A stretch of 64,000 bases of DNA from Dyella silvae (GTDB lineage Bacteria > Pseudomonadota > Gammaproteobacteria > Xanthomonadales > Rhodanobacteraceae), in contig NZ_JAPJBQ010000002.1 in NCBI RefSeq assembly GCF_026421305.1, forward strand, positions 558,001 through 622,000, written 5' to 3'. Position 1 is the stretch's first letter; each line of letters starts with the position of its first letter. Below, piece by piece: positions 17,661 to 28,809 of this stretch. Below the pieces are notes generated by a model, which saw nothing but the letters and a program-made list of their open reading frames with translations, was not told the DNA's origin and searched no databases. The position numbers and the translations under genes are program-made.

Positions 17661-18845
17661 ATGGTCCGGATTGCGTGGCTGCTGGCGGCCGCCGCCATGG
17701 CAGCCTGCTCGGGTACGCCCACGCCGCTCGCGAATGACGCCTATGTGTGGCAACGGCAGTGGACGCCTTCACTCGTCAGCGCCCTGACCAACGACGGGCC
17801 ATCCGTGCGCGCGTGGCGTGTGCTGGCTGGCGAAATGGATGTACGCGGGCAGTGGCGTGTATTCACGCCGGACTGGCGCGCGCTGGCAGCCAGCGGCAAG
17901 CCGGTCATGGCTGTGGTGCGCATCGAAGGGCAACTGCAGCAATGGGATGAAGCGGCTTTGCTGGCGGACGTGCAGGCAGTGCTTGCCGTATGGCGGCAAC
18001 AGAAGCTCGTCTTCGCCGGTGTGGAGATTGACCACGACTGCGCCACCTCGCGATTACCCGCTTACGCCCATTTCCTTCAGGCGTTGCGTCCCTCGCTACT
18101 GGCGCATGAACAGCTTTCGGTGACGGCGTTGCCGACATGGCTGGTCAGCCCGGATCTTGATGGGCTGCTCGCCCAGGCGGACGAGGCTGTTCTGCAGGTG
18201 CATGCCGTGCAATCGCCACGCGCCGGCTTGTTCAATCCGGATCAGGCCCGCGCCTGGCTCACCGTATTCGCAAGGCATACATCCAAATCATGGCGCGTCG
18301 CCTTGCCTGCCTACGGCACGCGGGTGAGCTGGGACGAGCAGGGGCGCGTGGCTTCCATCGAAAGCGAGCGCCCGACGTTGGTGGGTACTGAGGGTTCCAG
18401 TGAACTCTTTGCCGACCCACGAGCCATGCAGCGTTTCGTGGCCTCGCTGGAGCAGCGTGCGCCGGATAAATTGGCGGGCATCGCGTGGTTTCGTCTGCCG
18501 ACCGGCGACGATACGCGGGCATGGAGCGAAACGAGCTGGCTGGCCGTGCTTGGCCGCGTACCCCTGCAGGCATCGCTGAAGGTGGTAGCCAGCATTACCG
18601 ACGATTCGCGCCGTTACGACGTGCGGTTGATCAACGACGGCGATGCTGACCTGCCATTGCCGCCGTTGATTCACATCGACGGTAGCTGCATGGCTGCGGA
18701 CGGCATCAACGGTTATGCGCTTGAGCGCGGCGAGCGCGGTTTCTACCTGCAGCGTACGCGGGTGGGTGTGCTTCGCGCCGGTCGCCAGCTGGCGGTGGGA
18801 TGGTTGCGCTGCGATGAGGCACCGGCGCTGCGCCTCGGATCGTGA
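17661..18845 (+). CDS. DUF3142 lipoprotein
   Basis: 394 residues. The start MVRIAWLLAAAAMAACSGTP gives a lipoprotein signal with cysteine at position 16 of this reading. An earlier TTG at 17637 is possible but unneeded. The body resembles a TIM-barrel-like DUF3142 domain (VFAGVEIDHDCATSRLPAYA, AWRVALPAYGTRVSWDEQG, LAGIAWFRLPTGDD). The acidic GVEIDHD strand resembles the active-site strand of glycoside hydrolase-like barrels, which is a suggestion only. It is followed after 71 bases by a large exported protein, and the two probably form an operon of unknown function. Confidence 0.8.
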   Translation: MVRIAWLLAAAAMAACSGTPTPLANDAYVWQRQWTPSLVSALTNDGPSVRAWRVLAGEMDVRGQWRVFTPDWRALAASGKPVMAVVRIEGQLQQWDEAALLADVQAVLAVWRQQKLVFAGVEIDHDCATSRLPAYAHFLQALRPSLLAHEQLSVTALPTWLVSPDLDGLLAQADEAVLQVHAVQSPRAGLFNPDQARAWLTVFARHTSKSWRVALPAYGTRVSWDEQGRVASIESERPTLVGTEGSSELFADPRAMQRFVASLEQRAPDKLAGIAWFRLPTGDDTRAWSETSWLAVLGRVPLQASLKVVASITDDSRRYDVRLINDGDADLPLPPLIHIDGSCMAADGINGYALERGERGFYLQRTRVGVLRAGRQLAVGWLRCDEAPALRLGS

Positions 18846-18916
18846 CAGCGGGCGTCGTACGCTTTCCGCCATAATTGCGCTATCTGGGCGTGGATTGCCC
18901 TTGGTCAGGTGATGCT

Positions 18917-21340
18917 ATGTATAAGCGCTCATGGATCGTCGCTGCAGTAGTGGCCGGGCTCGCCGGCGCCGTTGCCTGGGCTTGCGGCCCGATGTTCCCC
19001 AACCAATTGCTCGATCAGCGTGCGGGCACGCTGAAGGCCACGCCGCAAAACAGTTTCGCTTTTGAAGCCATGCACCTGCTGGCGGCCACGGACAAGCTGA
19101 CGTCCAACGAGCCGCAGATGTATGAGCCGGAGAAGGACAAGGACGCGCAGGCCAAATCGCTCGGTCTCACGGCGGCGCAGTTCGATCGTGTCGAAGCACT
19201 GCGGCAGGCCGATGATGGCGATGCGGCCTTTGAACAAGGCCAGGATCTGCCGGCGGATCTGCGTGCTTACACGGCGGGTGCCGTGGATTTTGCAAAGGAT
19301 CAGCTCGACCGGGCGACGACGCGCTTCGAACAGGTGCTGGCCTTGCCTGCTGATCAGGCCAGGCTTCGCTCGGTGTGGGCGGCTTTCATGGTGGGCCGCA
19401 TCCACGCCCATCGCGCCAACGAGTCCGCAGCGGATGCCAACGCCTTCCAGCGCGAACGCGCTGCCGCCGCCAAGGCTTTTCAGCTGGCGCGTACCCGTGC
19501 CGTGGACGATGGCTCCGACACACAAGGGCTGGCCGTGGCGAGTTTTGGCGAGGAGGCGCGCCTTTACCTTTATAACCACGGCAAACAGTGCACGTGGGGT
19601 GATCTGTACGGCGCGTCCAATGACGGCGATGGCGATAATGAAAGCAAGAGCGATGCCGCTTGCGCGAATGGTATTGCCAGCGCTGATCTGAAACGCGCGA
19701 TCACTTTGTACGCCGCGCAAGCTGGGCACGCCTCGAACAGCGGTGTGCAATCGCTGGTGGCGATAGCGGACAACGCCATGCGAAGCCAGCAACGCGTGGC
19801 CGAACTGATCGATAGCCCCGTTCCGCAGCGCTTGTTGGTTACCTACGCACTTGCGCGCTTGGGCGGCGCCTCGGATGAAGCCTCAACCGACGCCGCGGCA
19901 AACAAGCCTGATCCACGACTGCAGGCCCTGGTGCACGCCATCGAACAGCGTGGCCTGGACAAGGTGGAGGGCGCCGATCGGTTGGCCGCGCTCGCCTATC
20001 AGGTGGGCAACTACGAGCTCGCAGCAAAACTCGTGGACAAATCGACAGGCCCGCTGGCCGAGTGGGTGCGCGCCAAGCTGGCATTGCAGAAGGGCGACAT
20101 GGCGGCGGCAAGCGCGGCGTATGCGGCGGCGGCCAAGGCGTTTCCCAAAGTGGACAATACGCAGCCAGCGATCGAACCCGCCAACGTTCATCTGCTCACT
20201 GGCGAGCGTGGTGTGCTTGCGCTCGCGCGTGGTGAGTATGTCGAAGCGCTTGGCCACCTCTTTGAGGCTGCGGTCTCCGTGGGTGGCGATGGCAATATCT
20301 ACGACGAGGACATGGAGACCGCCGGTATGGGCTACGGCAATGACGCCGCCTATGTTGCGGAGCGCGTGTTGACCGTCGACGAGCTCAAGGCATTCGTCGA
20401 TGCGCACGCCCCCGCAACACCGGTGCCGCCGAAGACCAAGGACGAGAACGGCTACTACCGCACGTTACACCCCTTCGGCGACAACCTGCGCTGGCTGCTG
20501 GCTCGCCGCCTGATGCGCGCCGGACGCTATGACGAAGCCTTGGCCTATTTCCCGGTGGATGGCGATCCGCGCTTCGGCACGTTTGATGAAGCCGGCAAAC
20601 TGCAGGTGTCCGATCTCCGCAGCAAGGCAAGGGATTATGCAAAGGCCCTGCACGATGGCGAACATGCGTGGACCGATATCGGCAAGGCGCAGGCGCGCTA
20701 TACCGCCGCCGCCATCGCGCGCGCGAACGGCATGGAAATCCTCGGCTACGAACAGGGCCCCGACTACAACGACAATGGCGGCAGTTTCCAGGGCGGCAGT
20801 GGGCAGGAGCCGGAGTCGCTCAAGCAGGCGTTTGTTACCGACGGCGAGCGCCAGCGCTATGCGGAAAGCGTGTCCAGGCCCGACTACCGTTTCCATTACC
20901 GCTATATCGCGGCTGACGAAGCGGCGCGTGCGGCCGATCTGCTACCGCCGCGCTCACAGGCCTATGCAGCGGTGATGTGCCAGGCCACCGGCTGGATGCT
21001 GGAAGGCCCGCCGGACTACAACGACCACTATCAGGGCTACGGCGAGCCCGCCCCTGCGGAACCCTCCGAGCGCGTGCGGCGTGCGACAGCGTATTACCAG
21101 CGCTACGTGAAGCAGGGCCCTTATGTCGAATGGGCCAGGAATTTCGGCCGCAACTGCGAAGAGCCGGATTTCGATCGCGCGCGGCAACTCAAGCGCAGCC
21201 AGCAGGTGGTAGCGGTGAAACGGGTGGTACGCCATGCACAGCCGTTTGCGCTCGGCGTTGCCGTGCTGCTGGCGGGGTTGGCGGCGTGGGCCATTCGGCG
21301 CAGGCGGGTGAAGGGTGGCCCGCCAGGATCTGTCGGTTAA
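18917..21340 (+). CDS. Large exported helical-repeat protein, function unknown
   Basis: 807 residues. The N-terminal signal is MYKRSWIVAAVVAGLAGAV, ending AWACGPMFPNQLL. The lipobox is imperfect, so cleavage may be by signal peptidase I or II. The middle is a long alpha-helical, Ala-rich array resembling tetratricopeptide-type repeats (LRAYTAGAVDFAKDQLDRAT; YELAAKLVDKSTGPLAEWV; LARGEYVEALGHLFEAAV), and aromatic/Asn-rich segments follow (GYEQGPDYNDNGGSFQG, GPPDYNDHYQGYG). A C-terminal membrane anchor (FALGVAVLLAGLAAWAI) precedes RRRRV. I recognise no named family. Pairing with the DUF3142 lipoprotein suggests an envelope complex. The ATG at 18917 starts the signal peptide. Confidence 0.72.
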   Translation: MYKRSWIVAAVVAGLAGAVAWACGPMFPNQLLDQRAGTLKATPQNSFAFEAMHLLAATDKLTSNEPQMYEPEKDKDAQAKSLGLTAAQFDRVEALRQADDGDAAFEQGQDLPADLRAYTAGAVDFAKDQLDRATTRFEQVLALPADQARLRSVWAAFMVGRIHAHRANESAADANAFQRERAAAAKAFQLARTRAVDDGSDTQGLAVASFGEEARLYLYNHGKQCTWGDLYGASNDGDGDNESKSDAACANGIASADLKRAITLYAAQAGHASNSGVQSLVAIADNAMRSQQRVAELIDSPVPQRLLVTYALARLGGASDEASTDAAANKPDPRLQALVHAIEQRGLDKVEGADRLAALAYQVGNYELAAKLVDKSTGPLAEWVRAKLALQKGDMAAASAAYAAAAKAFPKVDNTQPAIEPANVHLLTGERGVLALARGEYVEALGHLFEAAVSVGGDGNIYDEDMETAGMGYGNDAAYVAERVLTVDELKAFVDAHAPATPVPPKTKDENGYYRTLHPFGDNLRWLLARRLMRAGRYDEALAYFPVDGDPRFGTFDEAGKLQVSDLRSKARDYAKALHDGEHAWTDIGKAQARYTAAAIARANGMEILGYEQGPDYNDNGGSFQGGSGQEPESLKQAFVTDGERQRYAESVSRPDYRFHYRYIAADEAARAADLLPPRSQAYAAVMCQATGWMLEGPPDYNDHYQGYGEPAPAEPSERVRRATAYYQRYVKQGPYVEWARNFGRNCEEPDFDRARQLKRSQQVVAVKRVVRHAQPFALGVAVLLAGLAAWAIRRRRVKGGPPGSVG

Positions 21341-21456
21341 GACAGGGCGCGTAAGTAGAATCTCCAAGAAAACAGACGGCTTATCGCCCGGGGCATGGGC
21401 GCGGCCGGTGATTCGCGGGCACAATACCGGCGGGAAAGACAACCTGCCGAGCCGCT

Positions 21457-22158
21457 ATGCGCCCTGCCAAGCCAAGCGCTTCTCCCTCCCTCGAATGCCG
21501 TGGTCTCTCGAAGCATTACGGTAGCGGCCGCGTGGTGCTTGCCGGGCTCGATTTCGTGCTCGGCGAGGGAGAGTTTGTGGCGGTCATGGGGGACTCCGGC
21601 GTCGGCAAGTCGACCTTGCTGCATCTGATCGCAGGGCTCGATGTGGCCGACAGCGGCGAGGTGCTGATCGACGGCGAGCCGGTTTTGAGTCTGTCCGACG
21701 ATGACGCCACGCGTCTGCGGCGCCAAAAGCTTGGTTTTGTATTTCAGGCGTTTCACGTGCTGCCGCATTTGACGCTTTACCAAAACGTGGCCGTGCCGCT
21801 GCTGTTGAACAACCTTTCTCCAACGCCTGCGCACGACATGCTCGCTGCCGTTGGCCTGGGCGGACGCGGAAACGACATGCCGCGTGAGCTCTCGGGCGGC
21901 GAGTTGCAGCGCGTAGCGATTGCGCGCGCGCTGGTGCATCGGCCGCGCCTGATTCTTGCGGACGAACCCACCGGCAACCTCGATCCGCAGACCGCGCACG
22001 AAGTGCTCGAATTGCTCCGTGCCGAAATCAAGGCGACGCGCGCGGCCGCCGTGATGGTGACGCATTCAGAGGCTGCCGCCGCCTTTGCCGATAGGGTGCT
22101 GATCCTGAGTCAGGGCGCGCTGCATGACCGGGCTCGGAAAGCAACGGCGGCGCGATGA
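21457..22158 (+). CDS. AttE-like ABC transporter ATP-binding protein (LolD/MacB class)
   Basis: 233 residues. Walker A GDSGVGKST, Q-loop FVFQAFHVLPHLT, signature LSGGELQRVAIARAL, Walker B LILADEPTGNLD and switch histidine VMVTHSE. The class pairs with FtsX-type permeases that move or release lipids and peptides at the outer face of the inner membrane. Its stop overlaps the permease start (ATGA), and the third gene is an AttH-like lipocalin, which identifies the AttEFGH type of system first named in Agrobacterium. Confidence 0.9.
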   Translation: MRPAKPSASPSLECRGLSKHYGSGRVVLAGLDFVLGEGEFVAVMGDSGVGKSTLLHLIAGLDVADSGEVLIDGEPVLSLSDDDATRLRRQKLGFVFQAFHVLPHLTLYQNVAVPLLLNNLSPTPAHDMLAAVGLGGRGNDMPRELSGGELQRVAIARALVHRPRLILADEPTGNLDPQTAHEVLELLRAEIKATRAAAVMVTHSEAAAAFADRVLILSQGALHDRARKATAAR

Positions 22159-24710
22159 GCACGCCGAAGACGGGTCGCGGCCTGACCACGCTTGCGCGCT
22201 GGATGCTCGGTGCGCAATGGCGTAGCCATCGGGGCCGGGCACTGGTCGCCATGGTGACCATCGCGCTTGGCGTGGGGCTGGGATACGCGGTGTATCTCAT
22301 CAATGGCGCGGCCTTCAACGAGTTTTCAGCCGCCGCACGCAGCCTCTCGGGTCAGGCCGACTTGCAGGTGCGCGGCGCGCAGCCTTTCATGGATGAAGCC
22401 ATTTATCCACGACTTGCCATGCGCGTTGGCGTGACGGCGGCGAGTCCGGTGCTCGAAGTCGACGTGGCCCTACCCGGCAAGAGCACCACACTCAAGGTGC
22501 TTGGCATGGACGCGTTTCGCGCCAGGCGCATGACACCCGATCTCGTCAGCATACCGTCGTCGCAGGCGATGCTCGACGTACTTGCCGATGATGCTCTGTT
22601 TCTCTCTCCGTCCGCGAAAGCGTGGCTAGGTGCGCAGGACGGCGCTCATGTCACGTTGCTGGGTGGTACGTCGCCCATCACGCTGCGCGTGGCGGGCGGC
22701 ATCTTGCGCGCAAGGCCGGGGCAGCGCATCGGGGTGATGGATATTGCTGCGGTACAGACGCACTTTCATCTCCAGGGCAAACTTTCGCATGTGGACCTGC
22801 AGCTTGCGCGCGGCGTTGATAGCGACGCCTTTCGACAAGCGCTACAAAGCGAGCTTGGGACACATCTGGTGGTGGACGCACCGTCTGACGTCGAGAGCCG
22901 TACTGATCGGCTATCGCGTGCCTATCGCATCAATATGAACGTGCTTGCGTTGATGGCGCTGTTTACCGGTGCGTTTCTTGTGTTTGCGACCCAAGCGGCC
23001 GGTGTGGTGCGTCAGCGCGCGCAGCTAGCCATGCTACGCGTGCTCGGCATGACGCGAATGGATCTGGTAAGGCAGATTCTGCTGGAAGGTGGGTTGCTAG
23101 GACTTGGAGGCGGCGTGCTCGGCATCGCGCTCGGCTTCATGGTGGCGGCGCTGGCGCTACGCGTATTTGGTGGTGACCTCGGCGGTGGGTACTTTCCTGG
23201 CGTCGAACCGCGTGTCGCCTTTGAGCCGATCGCGAGCGCCATTTTCCTACTGCTCGGCGTTGGCGTGGCACTTGCGGGATCGCTCGTACCCGCGTTGGAG
23301 GCAGCGAAGGCGCAGCCTGCGCCCGCGCTGAAGGCAGGCAGCGAGGAGCTCGCGCTGGCGCCGTTTGGCACGCCTTGGCCAGCGCTCGCATGCCTTGTGG
23401 TTGGCGTCGCGCTCGCGCTCGTGCCGCCGGTCAACGGCGTGCCTGTCGCTGGATATGGAGCCATGGCGCTCTTGCTTGTGGGTGCCATCGCGCTGATGCC
23501 ACGCCTTACCGCCATGGTATTTCGCAGGGCGAGCGCACGCCGGGTCGCGCGGCAAGGCAATGTCGCGACGATGCTGGCGCTCGCGCGTCTGGCGAACGCG
23601 CCGGGGCAGGCGTCGATCGCGATGGGAGGCGTGCTTTCGAGCTTTGCGCTGATTGTCGCGATGGCCATCATGGTGGCGAGCTTTCGTGTGTCGGTAGAGC
23701 ATTGGCTGGCGCACCTGCTGTCCGCCGACATCTACGGACGCGTCGTGCAGGGTGGCGATGCCGCTGGCTTACGACCCGATCAGCAGGCGCAAGTGGCGGC
23801 CGTGGGCGGTATTGCGCATGTGGCGTTTGCGCGCGTGTCGAGATTGACACTCGACGTGGCAAAGCCGCCGGTTGCGCTGATCGCGCGTGAGCTGGACGCC
23901 GCTGACCCTGATGCCACGCTGCAAATGACTGGCAACGTGCTTCAGCCAACTTCGTGGCATAGCGGCGAGACACCTGTGTGGGCCTCGGAGGCGATGGTGG
24001 ATCTCTATGGCTATCGCCTGGGGCAGCGGCTGGAGCTGCCGGTCGGTGGGAGGGGCGAACGATTCGTGGTGGCGGGTATCTGGCGTGACTATGTGCGCCA
24101 GACAGGGGCTCTGCAGATGCGCGTGGCGGACTATCGGCGCCTCACGGGTGATGTCAGCGCAACCGATATGTCTATCACGCTGCGCCCGAGTACTACTGCC
24201 ACGCAGGTGATCCATGCGTTGAAGAAGCTGCCGTTTGGCGATGCACTGGAGTTTTCGCAGCCCGGTGAGATACGCGCGCGCACCTTGACCACGTTCGACC
24301 GCGCCTTTGCCGTGACGTATCTTTTGGAGGCGGTGGCCATGGTCATTGGCCTGTTTGGTGTCGGCGCGACGTTCTCCACGCAGGCGCTTGCACGCGCACA
24401 TGAGTTCGGCATGCTGCGGCATGTCGGCGTAACGGTGCGGCAAATACTGGCGATGATTGCGGCCGAAGCCGGATGGCTCACGTTGCTGGGCATAGCGATG
24501 GGCTGCGCGCTCGGCTTTGCGATCAGTCTGATTCTGGTGTTCGTGGTCAATCCGCAATCGTTTCACTGGAGCATTTCGCTGCATGTGCCGTGGGCAGAGA
24601 TCGTGATGATCGGTTGCGCGATGCTGGTGTCGTCGTGCGTGACGGCAGTGCTTGCCGGGCATCGGGCCGTTTCGATGGATGCGGTGCGCGCGGTGCGGGA
24701 GGACTGGTGA
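22155..24710 (+). CDS. AttF/AttG-like FtsX-family permease (fused double unit)
   Basis: 851 residues. An N-terminal membrane anchor (ALVAMVTIALGVGLGYAVYL) is followed by a periplasmic domain to about 250. A first FtsX block of three segments (MNVLALMALFTGAFLVFATQ; GLLGLGGGVLGIALGFMVAA; IFLLLGVGVALAGSLVPALE), extra segments (400-450), a second periplasmic domain and a second FtsX block (FAVTYLLEAVAMVIGLFGVG to the end) follow. The two FtsX units are expected to be separate AttF and AttG polypeptides in the founding system; here they are one chain. It overlaps the genes on both sides by one to four bases. Confidence 0.85.
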   Translation: MSTPKTGRGLTTLARWMLGAQWRSHRGRALVAMVTIALGVGLGYAVYLINGAAFNEFSAAARSLSGQADLQVRGAQPFMDEAIYPRLAMRVGVTAASPVLEVDVALPGKSTTLKVLGMDAFRARRMTPDLVSIPSSQAMLDVLADDALFLSPSAKAWLGAQDGAHVTLLGGTSPITLRVAGGILRARPGQRIGVMDIAAVQTHFHLQGKLSHVDLQLARGVDSDAFRQALQSELGTHLVVDAPSDVESRTDRLSRAYRINMNVLALMALFTGAFLVFATQAAGVVRQRAQLAMLRVLGMTRMDLVRQILLEGGLLGLGGGVLGIALGFMVAALALRVFGGDLGGGYFPGVEPRVAFEPIASAIFLLLGVGVALAGSLVPALEAAKAQPAPALKAGSEELALAPFGTPWPALACLVVGVALALVPPVNGVPVAGYGAMALLLVGAIALMPRLTAMVFRRASARRVARQGNVATMLALARLANAPGQASIAMGGVLSSFALIVAMAIMVASFRVSVEHWLAHLLSADIYGRVVQGGDAAGLRPDQQAQVAAVGGIAHVAFARVSRLTLDVAKPPVALIARELDAADPDATLQMTGNVLQPTSWHSGETPVWASEAMVDLYGYRLGQRLELPVGGRGERFVVAGIWRDYVRQTGALQMRVADYRRLTGDVSATDMSITLRPSTTATQVIHALKKLPFGDALEFSQPGEIRARTLTTFDRAFAVTYLLEAVAMVIGLFGVGATFSTQALARAHEFGMLRHVGVTVRQILAMIAAEAGWLTLLGIAMGCALGFAISLILVFVVNPQSFHWSISLHVPWAEIVMIGCAMLVSSCVTAVLAGHRAVSMDAVRAVREDW

Positions 24711-25816
24711 TGCGCTGGCTTTGGGGAGCGCTGTTTTTCGCGGCAACGGCATGGGCCGGGGCAGCGCAGGTTGCCGATGTGACGCCGGGGCGAGCGATCG
24801 ACTGGCCGAAAGATAGCGGCGCGCATCCCGCCTATCGCATCGAATGGTGGTACGTCACCGGTTGGCTTGAGACGCCGGATCATCAACCTCTCGGCTTTCA
24901 GGTGACGTTTTTCCGCTCGGGCACGACTCATGAGGCGAAGGGTGGAGAGGATGTGAGCGCGTTCGATCCGTCGCAATTGATCATTGCGCACGTGGCGCTC
25001 GCCGACCCAGCGTATGGCCGGCTCGTGCATGATCAGAACATTGCGCGTCAGGGCTTTGGCCTGGCGTACGCGAAGGTCGGCCAAACCGATCTCAGGCTCG
25101 ATACCTGGCACATGACGCGCGCGCCGGACGGCACCTATACGGTGGTGGCCGATGCCACGGGCCTGGCGCTTCATATCACGCTGACGCCCACGCAACCGCT
25201 CATGTTGCAGGGCGAACAAGGCTACTCGCGCAAGGGGCCGCTCGCGGGACAGGCGAGTTACTACTACAGCGAACCGCAATTGAAGGTGCACGGCAGCGTG
25301 AGGCGGCCCTCGGCAACCGGCGCGGCGAGCGAAAGCGTGGCCGTGACGGGCCATGCCTGGCTGGATCACGAATGGTCGAATTCGTTGATGACCGCCGGTA
25401 CGGCGGGCTGGGATTGGTTTGGCGCGAATCTCGACGATGGCGCGGCGCTGACGGCATTTCGGGTGCGCGACAGCGGCGGGCATGTCATCTGGGCGCACGC
25501 GACGCTGCGCGATCGCGACGGCCACACGACGCAGTTTGGGCCGGCTGAGGTGGAGTTCATACCTGAGCGTCAGTGGCGGTCACCCCGCACGGATTCGGTT
25601 TACCCCGTGGCGTTCCAGGTGCGCATGGGCGCTATGCGCTGGCATGTGAGCCCGCTTATCGACGATCAGGAGCTTGATGCGCGCGAATCAACGTTCATGG
25701 TGTACTGGGAAGGCGCGGTCACGCTGACAGGCGACGGCGCCAGCGCAGGCAGGCGGGGGCGCGGCTATCTTGAGCTGACGGGCTATACCAGGAACGCCAC
25801 GCTGCAAGCGTGGTAG
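24710..25816 (+). CDS. AttH/CrtC-like lipocalin protein
   Basis: 368 residues with signal peptide (MRWLWGALFFAATAWAGAAQ). The AttH/CrtC two-domain lipocalin family is recognised from YRIEWWYVTGWLETPDHQPL, GFQVTFFRSG, SYYYSEPQL and GHAWLDHEWSNS. CrtC members hydrate carotenoids, while AttH members accompany an FtsX/ATPase pair; the context here favours the latter, a periplasmic hydrophobic-ligand binder. The start ATG overlaps the permease stop (TGATG). A longer frame from 24473 is internal to the permease gene and is rejected. Confidence 0.85.
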   Translation: MRWLWGALFFAATAWAGAAQVADVTPGRAIDWPKDSGAHPAYRIEWWYVTGWLETPDHQPLGFQVTFFRSGTTHEAKGGEDVSAFDPSQLIIAHVALADPAYGRLVHDQNIARQGFGLAYAKVGQTDLRLDTWHMTRAPDGTYTVVADATGLALHITLTPTQPLMLQGEQGYSRKGPLAGQASYYYSEPQLKVHGSVRRPSATGAASESVAVTGHAWLDHEWSNSLMTAGTAGWDWFGANLDDGAALTAFRVRDSGGHVIWAHATLRDRDGHTTQFGPAEVEFIPERQWRSPRTDSVYPVAFQVRMGAMRWHVSPLIDDQELDARESTFMVYWEGAVTLTGDGASAGRRGRGYLELTGYTRNATLQAW

Positions 25817-25912
25817 CGCCGCTGGGGCATCGCTCCGGGGCCGTTTTGGCGTGCGCGGGCTCAGCAGGAGGCTTTGCGCGATAATGGCGCATTCGATGCC
25901 ACGATCCCCGCC

Positions 25913-26941
25913 GTGAAGAAGACCGATTTCGATTTTGAACTCCCGCCCGAGCTGATTGCCCAGGCGCCGCTGGCTGAGCGTTCGGCCAGTCGCCTGTTGG
26001 TGCTCGATGTGGATGCGCAGACGCGGCAGGACCGCATGTTCCGCGATCTGCCATCGTTCCTGCGCGAGGGCGACTTGCTGGTGTTCAACGATACCCGCGT
26101 GCTTCCGGCGCGTCTGTACGGCCGCAAGGAGTCCGGCGGCGCGGTGGAGATCCTGATCGAACGCGTTACCGGCACCCATGAAGCCACCGTGCAGCTGGGT
26201 GTGAGCAAGAAGCCGAAAGAGGGTGGCCGCATCGAGCTGGCGGATGGTAGCCATGCCGTGGTACTGGGGCGTGACGGGCCGTTTTTCCGTCTGCGCTTCG
26301 AATCGCCCGATCCGCTGGAGCGATTGCTGCTGAAGCTCGGTGAGATGCCGTTGCCGCCCTACATCGAGCGCCATGCGGACGCGAGCGATATGGAGCGCTA
26401 CCAGACCGTGTTCGCCCGCGAGCCCGGTGCGGTGGCGGCGCCAACGGCGGGCCTGCACTTCGACGAGGCGACGCTGGCCCTGCTGCGTGAACGTGGTATC
26501 CAGTTTGGTTACGTGACCTTGCACGTGGGCGCCGGCACGTTTCAGCCGGTGCGCGCGGACGACATCAAGGATCACCAGATGCACCGCGAATGGCTCAATG
26601 TCGGCGCGAGCCTGGTGGAGCAGATGCGCCGCACGCGTGCCGCCGGCGGCCGTGTGATTGCCGTGGGCACCACCGTGGTGCGCGCGCTGGAGAGCGCCAG
26701 CCGCGATGGCGTACTGCAGCCGTTCGCGGGTGAAACGCAGATCTTCATCTTCCCTGGCTACAAATTCAGCAGCATCGATGGCCTGCTGACCAATTTCCAC
26801 CTGCCGCAATCGACCTTGCTGATGCTGGTGTCCGCGCTGGCGGGGCGCGATTTCATGCTGGCGTCGTACCGGCATGCGGTGGAGCAGAAGTACCGCTTCT
26901 TCTCGTATGGCGATGCCATGCTGATCTTGCCCAAGGCCTGA
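25913..26941 (+). CDS. queA: S-adenosylmethionine:tRNA ribosyltransferase-isomerase
   Basis: 342 residues reading from a GTG codon. QueA transfers the ribosyl part of SAM to preQ1 in tRNA to make epoxyqueuosine. Recognised by [20 protein letters not shown] at the start, [45 protein letters not shown] and [19 protein letters not shown]. The E. coli-like beginning (xxTDFxFELP) argues for GTG at 25913 over the earlier start at 25874. tgt follows 78 bases downstream, then yajC-secDF, a conserved gene order. Confidence 0.95.
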   Translation: MKKTDFDFELPPELIAQAPLAERSASRLLVLDVDAQTRQDRMFRDLPSFLREGDLLVFNDTRVLPARLYGRKESGGAVEILIERVTGTHEATVQLGVSKKPKEGGRIELADGSHAVVLGRDGPFFRLRFESPDPLERLLLKLGEMPLPPYIERHADASDMERYQTVFAREPGAVAAPTAGLHFDEATLALLRERGIQFGYVTLHVGAGTFQPVRADDIKDHQMHREWLNVGASLVEQMRRTRAAGGRVIAVGTTVVRALESASRDGVLQPFAGETQIFIFPGYKFSSIDGLLTNFHLPQSTLLMLVSALAGRDFMLASYRHAVEQKYRFFSYGDAMLILPKA

Positions 26942-28147
<1,206 letters not shown>

Positions 28148-28158
28148 CCTCTTTTGCC

Positions 28159-28188
28159 CGTCATTCCGGCCTACGTCGGGATGATGGG
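28159..28188. repeat. Degenerate single arm of the GTCATTCC-type repeat
   Basis: CGTCATTCCGGCCTACGTCG then GGATGATGGG forms an imperfect hairpin just after tgt. It resembles one arm of family A and may help end tgt transcripts. Confidence 0.5.
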
Positions 28189-28381
28189 TAGGTGGTTTGG
28201 CGGAACCTTTCACGCCCCGCCCCGGTCCAGCCCCTTGGAATCGGCCTTCACCGACGCCAGAACCCTTGGCGGGCGGGCCTTGTGACGCATGCAGGGTCCG
28301 GGGGCGCGTGGCATAATCCACGATCTTTTATCAGGTGCCGACAGAAATTCCTGTAGGTACCGCTACTTGCGAGACAAGCTG

Positions 28382-28720
28382 ATGAACCTTCCGATGTCTT
28401 TCGTGATCGCTCAGGCCGCTCCGGCTGCCGGTGGCGCCGCGGCGAACCCGATCATGACCTTCCTGCCGCTGATCCTGCTGTTCGTGGTGTTCTACTTCCT
28501 GATGATCCGCCCGCAGATGAAGCGTCAGAAGGAGCATCGCCAGATGGTCTCGGCGCTCTCCAAGGGCGACGAAGTGGTCACCAACGGCGGCATCGCCGGC
28601 AAGGTGGATGAAGTAGGTGAGAGCTTCATCACGGTCGAAATCGCACCGAACGTGAAGATCAAGCTGCAGAAGGGCGCCGTGCAGCAGGTGCTGCCCAAGG
28701 GCACGCTCAAGTCGTCCTGA
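28382..28720 (+). CDS. yajC: Sec translocon accessory subunit YajC
   Basis: 112 residues: a short periplasmic N-terminus, one membrane segment (IMTFLPLILLFVVFYFLMIR) and a basic cytoplasmic tail (PQMKRQKEHRQMV, SKGDEVVTNGGIAGKVDEV). YajC forms a complex with SecD and SecF, whose genes follow. The ATG at 28382 starts MNLPMSFVIAQ; the in-frame extension from 28289 has no homology. Confidence 0.96.
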   Translation: MNLPMSFVIAQAAPAAGGAAANPIMTFLPLILLFVVFYFLMIRPQMKRQKEHRQMVSALSKGDEVVTNGGIAGKVDEVGESFITVEIAPNVKIKLQKGAVQQVLPKGTLKSS

Positions 28721-28809
28721 CGACTCGCCGGGGTTGAGGGGCCCCGGGTACCCACGACGCATTGCTCGCCGCGGCGGCCTCACGCTGCGGCATTTGACGG
28801 ATTCAAGGC

